Assembly: GCF_963675165.1 (NCBI RefSeq)
Contig: NC_087389.1
Coordinates: 3,284,830-3,348,829, forward strand
Reading direction: 5' to 3'
Length of the DNA stretch: 64,000 nucleotides
Source of the DNA: Halichondria panicea
Taxonomy: Eukaryota; Porifera; Demospongiae; Suberitida; Halichondriidae
This document shows, piece after piece, positions 9,633-21,200 of this stretch. The notes beneath the pieces were generated by a model. It searched no databases. It saw nothing but the letters and a program-made list of their open reading frames with translations, and was not told where the DNA came from. Positions within the stretch are counted from its first letter, which is position 1; each line of letters opens with the position of its first letter. Position numbers and translations under genes: made by a program.

Positions 9633-12600
9633 TCTCCCCCTAAGACTTTAATGGGGGAAGACCACAAGGTTAAAGTCTGAGTCCAAAGCCGGTCAGGTGG
9701 TCGGCGTAAGCGGGTCGATCTTCTCAGAGGTGGTACGGAGGAGGAAGTGGGGACTGAATCAGGCACAAGGGGAGGGTTGGGAGGAAGGGAGGCAGGTGGC
9801 AGGGATGGGGCTGGTGATGGTGGCCCGTCAAGCGGTGTGAGTGGAACCTGGATTGGGAGAGGTAGTGGAGGTGTGGGTTGGAGGGCAGGAGGTAGGTGAG
9901 CCAGATCATCCAGTATAGATCTTGGTCGTGGGGAAGGGTGCGTAGGGGTATATTTGCGGAGGAATTTCCTGTTGCGGAGAGTGTGTCGTCCTGAGCCATC
10001 CACACGAACGAGATATTGGTGATACTGGTGTACCTCGATGACTGAGCCAGTGCGATCCCATTTGGTAGGATGTTGTCCAACCTGGTTTTGTATCCTTACA
10101 GTGTCACCGATGCGTAGAGGTTGAAGGGGTTTTGTGTGTTCGCTCCATTTTTCCTGGTGTGTCATGTGTCGGTGTCTTAATGCCACTTCTCTTTGGTGTA
10201 GCGTGTCCTTCCATGTGGGGTGAGGATGATATTTGCCAGGCAAGATTGGGATGAGGTCTCTAATCGGTCTGCCAAAGAGGCACATGGCTGGTGAGAGTTT
10301 TGTGGCAGGGTCTGGTGTATTCCTATATTGGAGGATGGCTTGCTGGAATGTGTCAATGTCAAGGTCACCGCTGCTGGCGACATTTCCAGTGATCAATCGC
10401 TTGATAGTCTTGACACCGATTTCTGCTCTACAGTTACTGTGGGGAAATGCTACGGAGCTGAGACGATGGTGGATTCCCCAGGTCCATAGGAATTGTTGAG
10501 TATTATGGGCGACAAATTCTGGCCCGCCATCTGATGAGAGCTCGTCTGGGATGCCGTAGGTCGCGAAGGTACGTCTGAGAGTGTTGATTAAACCGGTTGC
10601 ACCATCCTTGGCTTTGTTCACTATAGGCCAATTAGAGTAGCGATCAACGATGACGAGGTAGTTGTGGCCTTGGTGGTTGAAGTAATCAGCACATATGCAC
10701 TGAAATGGGTACTTCGAGAGAATTGGGGGGATGGGTGGTAGGGCTGCTTGGGATGGGGCCATCTTGTTACAATGTGAGCAATTTGCTCTGGTTGATTGTA
10801 TGTCATTGGTGATACCGGGCCAAAAGATGGATGTTTCAGCTTTCGATATCATGGTAGATGTGCCCTGGTGAGCTGCGTGTAAGGCTGATAAGCATGACGG
10901 CCTCAGAGAAGGTGGCACAATAATTCGGTCTTTATAGAGGATAACCCCGTCAATGCAGTATAGATGCTTCCTGAATGGGTGATACTCTCGAATGGGTGAT
11001 GGTAATAAGTGTTTGGAGTCGGGGATACCATCTTCGAGATGAGGAGGAGCATGCTGTCATCCGAAGAGGTGGCGGTTTGGACTTGATCCCAAGTGACGGT
11101 TTGTATGGAATGTAGTGATGAGATCAGAGGTTCCCTCAATTTGTCATCTTCTATGGTTGGATGGAGTTGGTCGATGGAGACACCAGAGATTAGTTGGGTA
11201 GGTATCTTCAGCGGTGGTGTGGAGGTGTCGCTTACGTCATTCTGGATGCAATGGATGTCGTCCGGGAGGATCAGTTTGCCTGGCTGGTGATCGCCGGTAG
11301 GGTACCTTGAGAGAGTGTCTGATACTTTGTTTTTGACGCCTGGGATGTGGACCATATGTTGAAGGAGTAACGCAAGGCCTTCTCTTTAAGGTTCCTTAAA
11401 CGTGTGTTGGATATCTGGTCGAGGGATCTGTCACCAAAAATCTTGAGCAGTGGTCTATGATCTACTGCGATGGTCAAGGATTTGCAACCTAGGACGAAGT
11501 GGCGTGCTTTGTCGAGGGCATCTGCGACTGCTAAGGCTTCACCTTCCACAGGAGCATATCTGGATTCAGCAGGGTGGGTGAAGCGGCTGCCGACTATGGT
11601 GATTTTCCATCCATCTTTACAGCAGAAGAGAGCGTTAGCAGGGCAGTGGCAGTGCTTTTGGAATAGCCAATAGCCAATACCTTGCTTGGACCAATCTGTT
11701 GCGAGGCATGTGTGTTTGGTTTTATCGAAGATTCTGACACCGTGGTTGATTTCTTCTGTGATAGTGAGTTTTGATTTTTCGAATGCTTGCTGAAGCGAAT
11801 CGTCCCAGTAGAATTGATTGCTTGGTTTGAGTAGTTCTCGAAAGGGCAACATGGCTTCCGCCATGCTGAATGTGTATGACACTTGGTTGACTAGGCCAAA
11901 CCAGGACCGGACGTCGGTGAGGTTGGGAGTAGGGAAGTTGGTTATTGCACTAATGAATTTCTGGCATGGTTTCACAGTGTCAAGGGTAATCTCAAAGCCA
12001 GCGAATTCAACGTTGTTTTGAGCGAACGTGAACTTGTCAGGGTTGAGTGTTATCCCGTTGCGGCCACAGACGTCCAGCCAGTGAGCTGCTTGGAAGAAAC
12101 TTTCTTCTATTGTGTCAGACCATAGGAGTGTATCATCAACGCACTTTGTTTTGTTGGGAATGGAGGACGTGATCTCATCATATCTTCTCGTATATCCATC
12201 TCCTGAGGCTATATAACCTTGGGGGGCAGTGCAGTATCTATAGCGGCCCCACGGGGTGATGAAGGTAGTGAAGTGTCGGTCATTGGGGTGGAGGGGTACG
12301 CTATGGTAACCATTCCAAGCATCGAAGACGGTTTTCCTTTTTCCATGGGGGACTGATCGTGCCTGATGGAAGGGGGACTGTGTGTGGTGTGTTTCCCTGG
12401 TGGCATATGTGTTGAGGGGCTGAAATCGATGGTTCTCCTCGGTTTTCCTGTCTTTTTGGCACAAATTACCATGCGATGGCACCATGTGACTGGTGCACCT
12501 ATTGGTACCTGTTCCAGGACGCCAAGCCGCACGTCTCTGTCCAAACCAGCCTTGACTTCTTCTTGCCAGTGTAGCGGGACTGGTATGGGGGTGTGGTGGG

Positions 12601-13162
12601 CAGTGGGGGTGGCTTGTGGGTCTATCATGAGTCGCATCGGGGGGCCTTCCATAAGTGGGAGTGTTTGGTGCTCGCAAGTGTTGAAGGTGCTAGATTGGTA
12701 GGAATCAAGCAGGTACTGTTGGAGCTTCGCCCTGTTCTCTTCTGTGGCAGGGTACGGGAGCGTTGTGGGGACTGGTGGCGGTTGTGTCCTCTTCGGGCAT
12801 TGACATTGGTATTCCTGTTGAGGGGTGTTTGTGGCGCCAATGGAGTCTCCTTGACTGGGTTCCGTTGTTTTATTGACCAATGGGAACTGACTTGGGATGA
12901 TCCCTAGATCTGTACAAGCCTCTCTGCTGAGGAAGAGTTTATCGGTGTGCTTGGTGATGTAGACAATCTGCCTTGTGGATACTGCTTCACCCTTGCTGCT
13001 TGTTCCGGACAATCTGAGAATCGTGGCCCCCAGGATTGGTATATTACGGTCGTCTGCTGCGTGCATTTTGAGGGTAACAGGTAACAGGTCCACTGTGGAT
13101 AGGCCAAGTTTTTTCACAATGTTCAATCCTGCTAGACAGCTTTGACACCCTGTGTCGGCCAT
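9620..13162 (-). pseudogene. pol: gypsy pol: protease, reverse transcriptase, RNase H, integrase, with frameshifts
   Basis: The protease begins near 13162 with the ADTGC active-site motif. The reverse transcriptase carries FDAWNGYHSVPL and a CVDDTLLW catalytic box (about 12127-12147) with Cys in place of the usual Tyr. RNase H shows the ATDWS and EGEALAV segments. The integrase (10918-9620) has the HC-C zinc region (H-x-H...CSHCNK), the DDE core (CADYF, SSDGGPEFVA) and a Pro-rich tail. The frame changes at least three times: near 12422 (in the RT fingers), near 11357 (after RNase H) and near 11036 (before the integrase). Each change is a single-step shift with conserved sequence on both sides. 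With identical LTRs, these breaks are either very recent or sequencing indels. Confidence 0.9.
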
Positions 13163-13269
13163 GGCATTGATGAAAGTGTGTTGTGTGTTGTGTGTGTTGT
13201 GTGTTGTGGTGTTGTGTGCGCACTGAGGACATATCCAAAGTGGTTATAGTCTTCACGTTCGATGCTCGT

Positions 13270-14346
13270 TCATAGCCTGATGTACGGTTGAGGTTTGGAT
13301 GGCCGCCTGTACCATTTGTCTGTGGATGGGTCGAAAATGTGGTGGTCCAACGTGATGCTTCCGGTGGTGTCCGTTGATGTCAACCCGCATAATGTGTCAG
13401 AGATGTTATCTTCATGGTCGGTTGATCGTGTGTGGTTCTTGTTCCTGCAAACTTTCTCAAAATGGTGATCTTTGCCACAGTGAGTGCATGTGGTACCAAA
13501 GGCAGGGCATTCAGTTCGCCTGACTCTAGTTGGCGAGTTTTTTCCATGGCCCTTAGTGCCACAGTATGTGCAGGCTTCTTGGTTCTTGGGGGGTGTGGCA
13601 AGGGGAGATGGTTTCTTCTGCTTCCGATACGAGCTGCTGGTCATCGCGTCCGTTGATTGTGGTAGTAGTAGTCGAGCTGCTGATCTCTTACCCGCCTCCT
13701 TGGCTTCAACGAATGTCAAGACTTGCTCCAACGTCATGTCCTGGTTCTTGTCGCCTAACAGGTCCATCTGTACTTTGGTATCTTCAAGCCCCCTGCAGAG
13801 CACGTCTCTAAGCATAGCCTCCGTGTAGTCTACATCGGCCTCGCAGTTTGTGCACTGCCTCTGAAACTTGCATATGCTGGCCTGACCTCTTAGCCTAGCT
13901 CCGAATACACGTATTGGTTCATCTCGTTCCTGTCGCATGTTATGGAGGGTCACCCTGGCTACCATCGTGTTCTCCTCTCGAACAGCTAGTCCCCTTATGG
14001 CTGCAAGTACTTCGTCCTCTGTTTTCCCTGTGAGAGTGCCTCCAGCATTCCTGGTGAGATCTTTGCGGAGCTGGTCATCGCAACATTCCAACAATTGGAT
14101 GACTTTGTCAGTGCCCCTCAGTCTGGTCGCTCTTACATAATCGTCCCATCTTGATTTGAAGTATTGCCAGTCCTGGGTTGTGCCTGCGGACGATACAGTT
14201 GGTCTTTTGACCTTTTCAACGTGTGCCGAGCCATTTCGTGTCTGGTGACTTGTTGCGTGGGCTGTTATTAGTGCAGCAGCGACCACTGACTCTACATCAG
14301 GTGTCTCGTACTCACAATCCTCTATTGGGCACTGGATGACTGGCAT
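13270..14346 (-). CDS. gag: gypsy Gag polyprotein
   Basis: A 358-codon frame from ATG 14346. The protein forms the retroelement particle and binds its RNA. A capsid-like region occupies about residues 50-220 (W-x-FKSRWDDY, then a helical stretch with VREENTMVARVTLHNM). Near residues 260-310 are two Cys/His knuckles (CTYCGTKGHG..., CTHCGKDHHFEKVC). It ends at a stop before a gtgtt-rich simple repeat (about 13175-13215) that separates it from the protease. The frame is intact, unlike pol. Confidence 0.9.
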   Translation of the reverse strand: MPVIQCPIEDCEYETPDVESVVAAALITAHATSHQTRNGSAHVEKVKRPTVSSAGTTQDWQYFKSRWDDYVRATRLRGTDKVIQLLECCDDQLRKDLTRNAGGTLTGKTEDEVLAAIRGLAVREENTMVARVTLHNMRQERDEPIRVFGARLRGQASICKFQRQCTNCEADVDYTEAMLRDVLCRGLEDTKVQMDLLGDKNQDMTLEQVLTFVEAKEAGKRSAARLLLPQSTDAMTSSSYRKQKKPSPLATPPKNQEACTYCGTKGHGKNSPTRVRRTECPAFGTTCTHCGKDHHFEKVCRNKNHTRSTDHEDNISDTLCGLTSTDTTGSITLDHHIFDPSTDKWYRRPSKPQPYIRL

Positions 14347-14461
14347 TGTTTTCGATCTCGACTGGTGCTCCTTAATTAGAGGATGTGTTTTTGATCAGCT
14401 TGGGAGAGTTAGCTTTAGGCCTGCTAATGTTTGCTTATGCACTGAGGAGTTGTGCATATCA

Positions 14462-14613
14462 TAAATAATAAGGGATAACCCTATTTGATCAGTTGTTAGA
14501 ACTCCAATGTTTATAGATATATGAAAGAAATCAATGATACGCACAACTGATTAAATATGGAAATGATCACCATTAAATATGTGATTAACTAGTTTGTAAG
14601 TCAATGTTCTCTA
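14462..14613 (-). repeat. 5' LTR of the gypsy element
   Basis: 152 bp, identical to 9481-9632, followed by gcgct (14614-14618), which matches the duplication at 9476-9480. Confidence 0.93.
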
Positions 14614-14688
14614 GCGCTCAGTGCGTTATTTTAGAAACAACTCGGCCGGCTTACTAGTCCCGCCCCATCAACAACATGTGATTTATTC

Positions 14689-14730
14689 ACTTCCGCTCTA
14701 GACATAGCAAATGCAAGAACTCTGAAAACC
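14689..14730. repeat. Single arm of the 316-440 palindrome family
   Basis: It matches the left arm of the palindrome at 316-440 (CACTTCCGCTCTAGACAT... to CTCTGAAAACC) with one base change. The second arm is missing. The following 440 bp, to about 15170, show no gene. Confidence 0.7.
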
Positions 14731-15169
14731 ATCATACTTATACGTGTGGATTGGAAACGGGAAACGGACTGCACCGGAAGCGATTACAGAGCAGACAGAC
14801 AAAGTGATGAGCATTGAAGGTATAAGTCCAAAATACCAGTTGCTTGTCCATTGTCCCTTTTATTAATTAATACAGAGAAACACTCTACTGAGATCGAAAG
14901 AAGCCACTACGCCTCTGTTTGTGAAGACGAAGGATTCAGCAGTGCCAGCATCATGTAACTGCTACGAGGGAAATACAATTTAATAGCTTGATCACTTTAG
15001 CGTATCACTTTAGCTCTAGGTTTGATCACCCGTACAAAAATAATTATGTGCATCAAAGAGAAATGTAGTTTAACACTTCGAGAGAGTCAAGTAATTCCCT
15101 CTCAATCGTAAGACGTCGAGTCAGAAATTTTATGGGTCGAAACTTCTCTCGGTTCTAAGTCTTCGCTGC

Positions 15170-16375
15170 TTGGTATCGTCCACCATCCTCAAAGAACAAA
15201 GAACAATCCGGATGAACTCCAAAACACACTCAACAGCATCTCACCAACCCACCAAGCTGTGGTGACTTCAACATGCCCGATATTAACTGGAACAGGAACA
15301 TTGCCATCTCCATCCATGTGTGAAATTATAAAACTGTGCGCATGTCTACAAGAAACAGCAACGTACTGGACCTAATACTAACCCAAACCTAGTTGAGGAT
15401 GTTAATGTAATTGAACAGCTGGAACCCAAACAAGTTAACCTATCACAATTTCAAGAAAGCGTTGAAAGCGGCAACTTATTCAATGAACTACTCCGTGCCA
15501 TTCTATTGATCATTGCTCGTCATGATCTACTTCTCACTGCTGCTGACCAAGCAATACTCTCCTGGCTATCGGATAGCACAATCAAAGTACTATCGAAAAA
15601 GCGTAGGATATCAAATCAAAACAATATGAACCACAGTTGCTATATATCGAAATCCATTTACATCTCTCCAAAGTGATTCTGGAACTGGATCTCAAGAATA
15701 AGAGGGGGCTACTCCAATACCACGGCAGGACACTGAGCACCACTACCGATAAATGTACTGCCTTAAACAATTATTTCGTCTCCGTTTTCACAACACAGAA
15801 ACCCACCACCTCCCACAGTTTGCTGATGATTTGAACAATCAATGACAATGCCAAACCCTGCAAGATGATCATGGTCGCAACTTAATTTCAATATCAGCAA
15901 GTGCAAAGTCTTGTGCATTACCAATAAGAAACTGACCCCAACATTCAATTACAGAATCAACAACACGACTCTTGAATGGGTGACAATACCTTGGACTGCT
16001 AATTGATAACAAGACAAACCATGCAGTAGCAAAAGCCACTAAGATCCTGAACCTCCACCACTCATCGAAAACAGCGAAATCAACGAAGCGTTTTCAGCTT
16101 TGGTCAGGCCGCCCCTGTGTGGTCACCCCACAAACTAGAAAATGTTCAAAAGCGAGCAGCTCGATGGATTGAAGCAAAATGGAACAGAGCTGCTGGAACA
16201 AATCGTACGACAATTGCTCTATACATGCTGCCAGACCATGAACCACCTAGACTGTTGACGAACTCCTTTGTAAAGGTGAACACAACCCCATATACCCTTT
16301 TACTTATAATTTTAGGGAGCACCTCGAGAGGCTCCCTTTCCTGTGTGTTGGATAAATCTTATTGATTGATTGATT
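15170..16375 (+). pseudogene. Decayed CR1/jockey-like LINE
   Basis: Broken plus-strand coding traces appear in LINE order. An endonuclease piece (CGDFNMPDINWN, about 15260-15295) comes first. A QFADD reverse transcriptase box follows near 15820. Then come a FNISKCKVL segment near 15890, YLGLLIDN near 15990, and LENVQKRAARWIEAKWN near 16135-16185. There are many stops, shifts and deletions. It ends in (attg)n at 16363-16375, a common LINE 3' tail. A 62-codon minus-strand frame here is a shadow. Confidence 0.7.
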
Positions 16376-17515
16376 GAACTTTGACCTTTACGGCTTCCCG
16401 TGCATGATTATCAAGCTCCATCCCATGGTGGATACCTATAGCCACTCAGCTAGGAAAGGCGATAATAACAGGAAGGTTTCCATATGCTGACTCAGCGATA
16501 TGCAAATCGTGAGGCAGAGCTCATGTGACTGTCAATGATTCTACTAGACTCATGCATATACACTACTGTGGACTAGGTATATAAAAAGGATGAACTTTGG
16601 ACGAATACTTCTATACAACTACAGCTACAGGTAGTACTGTACTGTAGGTGGCTGTCAAGAATAGCATCGATCTTCTTGGTTTTTACCTGTTTGGAGCTAC
16701 CAGTGATGCATCTCAATAAAAAAGTAAGCAGCTTTTTTTAAATTCTGATAACTTTTCAGCTGAGAGTTTCCAGAGTCAAAACGTCACTACGTTTCACTTC
16801 ACCTCACTTCCCTAAACATAATTTCTGTTAAAGTTTTACATCGAATGTGCATTAAGTCTCTGTACCATGACTGTGGTATAATCAATGAAATTTTGCAAAG
16901 CATGTGTTTTAAATGTTTAATGAATGCTCGATCACAAGAAAATATATAGAGGGCGATCATAATTCGAAAGTGCCGTTTTTAGGGATCAAACTGTAACTAT
17001 TATTTCAAGACTGGACTGACCGTTACTAAATGACTTTACCATACATAATATACTCTTAAATTCGCTAGCTCAGCTCGACTCAGTCTAGCATGTCGTAGGT
17101 ATAGATAGTATAATGATTATAATTATAACACAATTAATGTACAAATAAAACTGTTAATTATGATTCGATAGTCAGGTGCATGAACGAATCCAAGATATAA
17201 ATAAATAAAACGCTGTTGATAATATAATAGTATATATTATACAGTACCATATATAGTGCATGCATAGTGCATGCATATCATGCATGTATGTTGTAGTATC
17301 ATGCTAGTACCTGTATAGAGTCACTAGATATTAGCTTGGGTGCAACAAGAGTTTCTTGCCCATGCCCGTTTCGTGTAGGTATCACCGTATGTCAGAAGAC
17401 AGCACTGTGGACAATTCCATATGGATCAAATCCTTCACCATATATTACTTGTTTGATGGGTGCAGAAGATGGGGTGACTAGCACTGACCCCACTCTGATG
17501 TTGAGCTAACAACCA
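16376..17515. other. Intergenic, no gene recognised
   Basis: AT-rich, with short palindromic stretches such as atatatagtgcatgcatagtgcatgcat near 17250-17280. No coding or RNA gene signal. Confidence 0.5.
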
Positions 17516-17516
17516 A

Positions 17517-17706
17517 CCAAAGCTAACCAGGGCCAACTCGAGCTAACCAGCTAACCAGGGCCAACTCCGATGACGAGCTCACCAGCGCTAACTAGGGCCA
17601 ACTCCGATGACGAGCTAACCAGGGCCAACTGCGATGACGAGATGACGAGCTGCCAACTCCAATGACGAGCTAACCAGGGCCAACTCCGATGACTCTGATG
17701 CCAGGT
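17517..17706. repeat. Minisatellite, unit like GAGCTAACCAGGGCCAACTCCGATGAC
   Basis: About seven degenerate tandem units of roughly 27 bp or truncated forms of it. Minus-strand open frame through it is a by-product of the repeat. Confidence 0.85.
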
Positions 17707-18049
17707 GTGCGGGCATATATACATATACATGTCGTTATCAATAATTATTACATGCACATGCAGCACTGAGTGTGAGAGGCCTGCTCGTCAGAACAGGTGC
17801 TTCAAATTGTGGATGACAAAGCCTTGTTGGATTTCAAAAGTAGCAAGCTCAGCGCTGCGATTTCCCTAACCAACTGTAGTACTCCAAACGTTTGGAGATT
17901 CTGGTCAAAAGGCATACTCAAATTCAGTCCATGTGAGACGCATCAAAGACCAAGCACAGCACAGATAATTGCACACTCACTCTGTGGGAAGAAGACATTG
18001 ATAGTCTGAAACTACTACATAACGAAACGAAACATAACATAACGAAAAC

Positions 18050-18258
18050 AAAACATTCAAATATTTCAAGGCGACTACACTCTCTCTCTACCAAGAACTA
18101 ATCAAATAGATGACATTGGAAATGTTAACGAGGTACCAGCTGACCATCTTCCATGCTCCACCATTGTAGCTGTCAAAAAACGCAAGGCCAAAATAACGAT
18201 CACTGATGAAGTCACATCATTAACCATATCATTAACCAAGTCACAATGGATAAACTAA
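18050..18258 (+). other. Unassigned open frame, possibly an exon remnant
   Basis: An open plus-strand frame ends at the taa at 18256-18258 and has non-repetitive, protein-like composition (segment STIVAVKKRKAKITITDEV). A second unassigned frame, 17797-18009, lies upstream. I recognise no family and cannot define splice sites with confidence. Confidence 0.25.
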
Positions 18259-18619
18259 TTTTCATGTGATCACTAGCGTATGCCGGCCCAGAAATTTTGA
18301 AAGAGAGATTTTTAAAAGCTCTCTTGATTTTGCCCCCGAGTAATTAGTAGCACATGCAGGACAGCATGCAAAGCCGAGTCCAGCTACTAACTAAAAACTA
18401 CTCTCTTAGGTGAGCTAGTTCAAAGCTAAATCTGGAGCTCAACTGGATATCCGTAGAGTCAGGTAGGGGGGTGTGTAGTTTGTTCCAGACCCTGCATGGG
18501 GTATACATAGTGTAACATTTTTGACCTGCTGCTTTCTACTGTGAATTTCACGATGGAAATAAAATCAGCTATCATCCAAAACTGCCAGTCTAAACAGTCT
18601 AAACGTTTACGAAGATATG

Positions 18620-20330
18620 CCTCTCACTGGACAATCTTTTGGCTAAGGCGCGGAGCGGAGTGAGTTAAACTCAAGCCACAGGTATGGAAAAGAAACTGCC
18701 GTTGAAATACGCTAGAGATCAACCATATAGACGGGAGTATTTCCTCACAGCAACGTCGAAACCTGCCGTAACACATGGCGAAGTTCAGATGGAGTAGGGC
18801 CGGTAGTTGAGAAGAAATTAGTTTGAAACCGTGAATAAGAATATTCTCCTGAAGGGAAGGGAAGGGACCACAAAAATCCTGTGGGTTGGGGACATTTGTA
18901 GTGGGTTCTCGGCAATGCATGTGTCGAACTTTCTGTCGTTTGCACGTGGTATGGGACGACAGACTCGAGGGTTGGTGTTCAATTTCATCATCGTTCTCAT
19001 GATCTCATGGCAGAAACCAGTATGCAACTTACGGTAAGCAAGTTACTGACTAAATGATGATGATGAATCAGTACAATAAAAATTATTGTTGAAGTACCTT
19101 AAGCTGGTCTGTTTCTTCGATGAGCATTGATGACAGTCTTGTTGTTGCCATGCCGACGAGAGGACTAGTGGTGTGAAAGTTGAGTGTTCCACTTCCGTGG
19201 CGTTGCTTGTATGTAGAGGGCCACATGCTGCAGTCTGGATTGGTCCGTTCCGTACTCTTCACTAGGTACAAAGTGATCCTCAGTTACCCCTGTACTGTAA
19301 TCAGCGTTGGTACGTGAGCAAATTTGGAGGTAAGTGTAAGTAAGTGGGGCATTAAAGTGTTTGTCCTCTATCAGTGAAGCTTTACACTGGTGCTGTACGT
19401 GGATGATGTCCAAAGAACTGTGGCTGACATATACCTGCCCTGGCCGCCCCTGCCCCGCAGCTGGACTACATCTGGTGGAGTGTCTGATCATCATCGGAGA
19501 GTGGAGACGGGCAGTGTATTTGCGTGTTGGAGCTAGGGCCATCAGGTAACCCAGAGGGGGTGTGAGATTGCCATGAAGGGGTGAGAGGAGGGCCAAAGCA
19601 GTGGGGTGTGCGTGTGTGTGTGAGTGGTGTGAGATCAGACATAGGGTCTCCTAAGCAGTGCTAGCGCTTCTGTACTACAGAGCCTAAACAAAGCTAATTC
19701 TTCTGCTTCTGGAGCTCCCAACTTCTTGCACTCCCTTTCCACGCTCAACAGCGTGCCAAACACAGTTACAATTTTTTGAACGTCAGCATGCATTCATAAT
19801 ATTATCATTGCAATTGATGTCACGTGTCAAGGTACTTGCTATTGTTTCTGACTAGTAGTTCTGTCACTGGAAAAATGGTCCGGGGACGAATTTTTTCAAT
19901 GAAAATTTCGGTCCGGGGACTGAAATTTTCAGAAAAAATTGGTACCCCCCTAAAATAATCAGTCCGGCTAGACAAAAAGACATCTCTGGACCAGGAGCGT
20001 ATGTAGGGCAACCTATAGGGTCCTCTCCACATCATATTACGACTGTAAAGGGATGCAGTCACATAATATTCAGGAACTATAGCAGCCTATAGCTTGTCAG
20101 CCAGGTGTACTAGATAGAGCTGCATGCAGCATGTGGACCTTGAGGCCTCCACTCCACATTCTTAAGACTCAGTTTTCAACAGAAAGATCTATTAAAGATT
20201 GACAGTTTTACAGCTTGATAAAATAATGTTACTACTACTACATATAATTATAATGCCGAAGTTCTGTCCGGGAATAGATACAGACGGTACGGGTGCATGG
20301 TTCATAGTTTATGGACGGTTAACAGTTACG
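18620..20330. other. Unassigned region with overlapping open frames
   Basis: Around 18745-19037 three minus-strand frames and one plus-strand frame are open together. A 143-codon minus frame covers 19165-19596. None shows a motif I recognise, and simultaneous opening in many frames argues against coding. At 19875-19935 a gtccggggac motif occurs twice around AT-rich palindromic sequence, perhaps a small MITE. Confidence 0.3.
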
Positions 20331-20332
20331 TC

Positions 20333-21192
20333 TTAGTTCAAGACTGGTTTAGCACTGCACTGCATACAGTGCCAAACAGCTGATTTTTTGAGAAAAGCGG
20401 CAGGAACGTTCACACAGGTGTCGTAATGATACCACTCCTTGCATGTGCTGCATTCCACCCAGTTTTCCATAGTCGCCATCTCTGGCATTCTGCATAGGCA
20501 GTACACGGGGTATGTATCGATTGACACAATTGAGTCAGGAGCACGACAATACTTCTTAATTGGAAAAGGTAGTATTTGTTGCTTTTGAAAGCAAGAAACA
20601 AGTGCTGCCTCATTTTTTGTTGATTGTACTGGAAGCTTCCAGGTGAGTGGCCAAAAGCAAGAGCTGTTGCATTGGCTATAGCAAACAAGCCACAGTCACA
20701 TCCTCCTGCCTGAATGTGTACGTTCATGAAGTTTAGAGTGATTTCTTTGGCCTCCGTATGCAACAAAGTTGCAATCTGAGCTTTGACTCCCGTGCTAACA
20801 GAACGACACATACTGTCATACACGTTAACCACTGGGTGAAGAGTGCCGATAGTAGAGACTGTGAGCCAATGGCCATGGTGATTGTTTACGACCTGTACGA
20901 ACTTCCCACTTTCAACCTCGTATGAGAAGACAATACCTTTGATAACATCCTGCAAGCCAGGAACTGCTGGAAACGCTCTTTTGAGAAGCTGTTGTGCCGC
21001 GTTTATCAGATTGTCTGTCAACCATCCAAGTGAATTTAGTAGAACTTCCCTGTCATAGACAGTTAGACGAAGCTCAGGTATCCAATACAGGATTTTAGTG
21101 GCTTTTGGTGTACACGTATCCACATCAATGACGTTCTTCCTTGATCGCTCAATGACTGCTTGAGGTATTTTGGCCTGCCTATGATTAAACAT
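20333..21192 (-). CDS. Ulp1-like cysteine protease with C-terminal PHD finger (one frameshift)
   Basis: Ulp1/SENP-type peptidases cleave SUMO or related modifiers, and PHD fingers often read histone tails. The first part (ATG 21192) shows the Ulp1 fold pattern: LNSLGWLTDNLINAAQQLL, the catalytic His in HGHWLTV (about residue 100), Asp in VYDSM, and Cys in GGCDCGLFAIA. After MRQHL the frame shifts by one base, beside a tttt run near 20560. The continuation carries a PHD finger: VYCLCRMPE, WVECSTCKEWYHYDTC, WHCMQC (C4HC3 pattern), ending at 20333. Upstream, 21620-21201 encodes a Thr-Pro-Lys repeat segment (TPRVKSI-type units) that may be the N-terminal part in another frame. The arrangement recurs in sponge and cnidarian genomes, which suggests a transposon-borne or expanded family. 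Either an indel error or a pseudogene. Confidence 0.75.
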
Positions 21193-21200
21193 CCTCTGAT

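Larger units (their letters stand above)
9481..14613 (-). mobile_element. Ty3/gypsy LTR retrotransposon, nearly full length
   Basis: The element is read on the minus strand. Two 152-bp LTRs (14462-14613 is the 5' LTR, 9481-9632 the 3' LTR) appear identical base for base. They are flanked by the 5-bp duplication gcgct (9476-9480 and 14614-14618). The LTR ends are TA...TA rather than the usual TG...CA. A purine run (plus strand 9633-9640, ctccccc) adjoins the 3' LTR as polypurine tract. Order: gag, protease, reverse transcriptase, RNase H, integrase. Identical LTRs imply a very recent insertion. Confidence 0.93.

Noticed and set aside
10903-14140. Plus-strand open frames opposite the gypsy element
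   Set aside because: They are mirror frames of the minus-strand gag and pol and show no motifs of their own.
18624-19037. Several overlapping open frames on both strands
   Set aside because: Openness in four frames at once reflects base composition. No motif in any frame.
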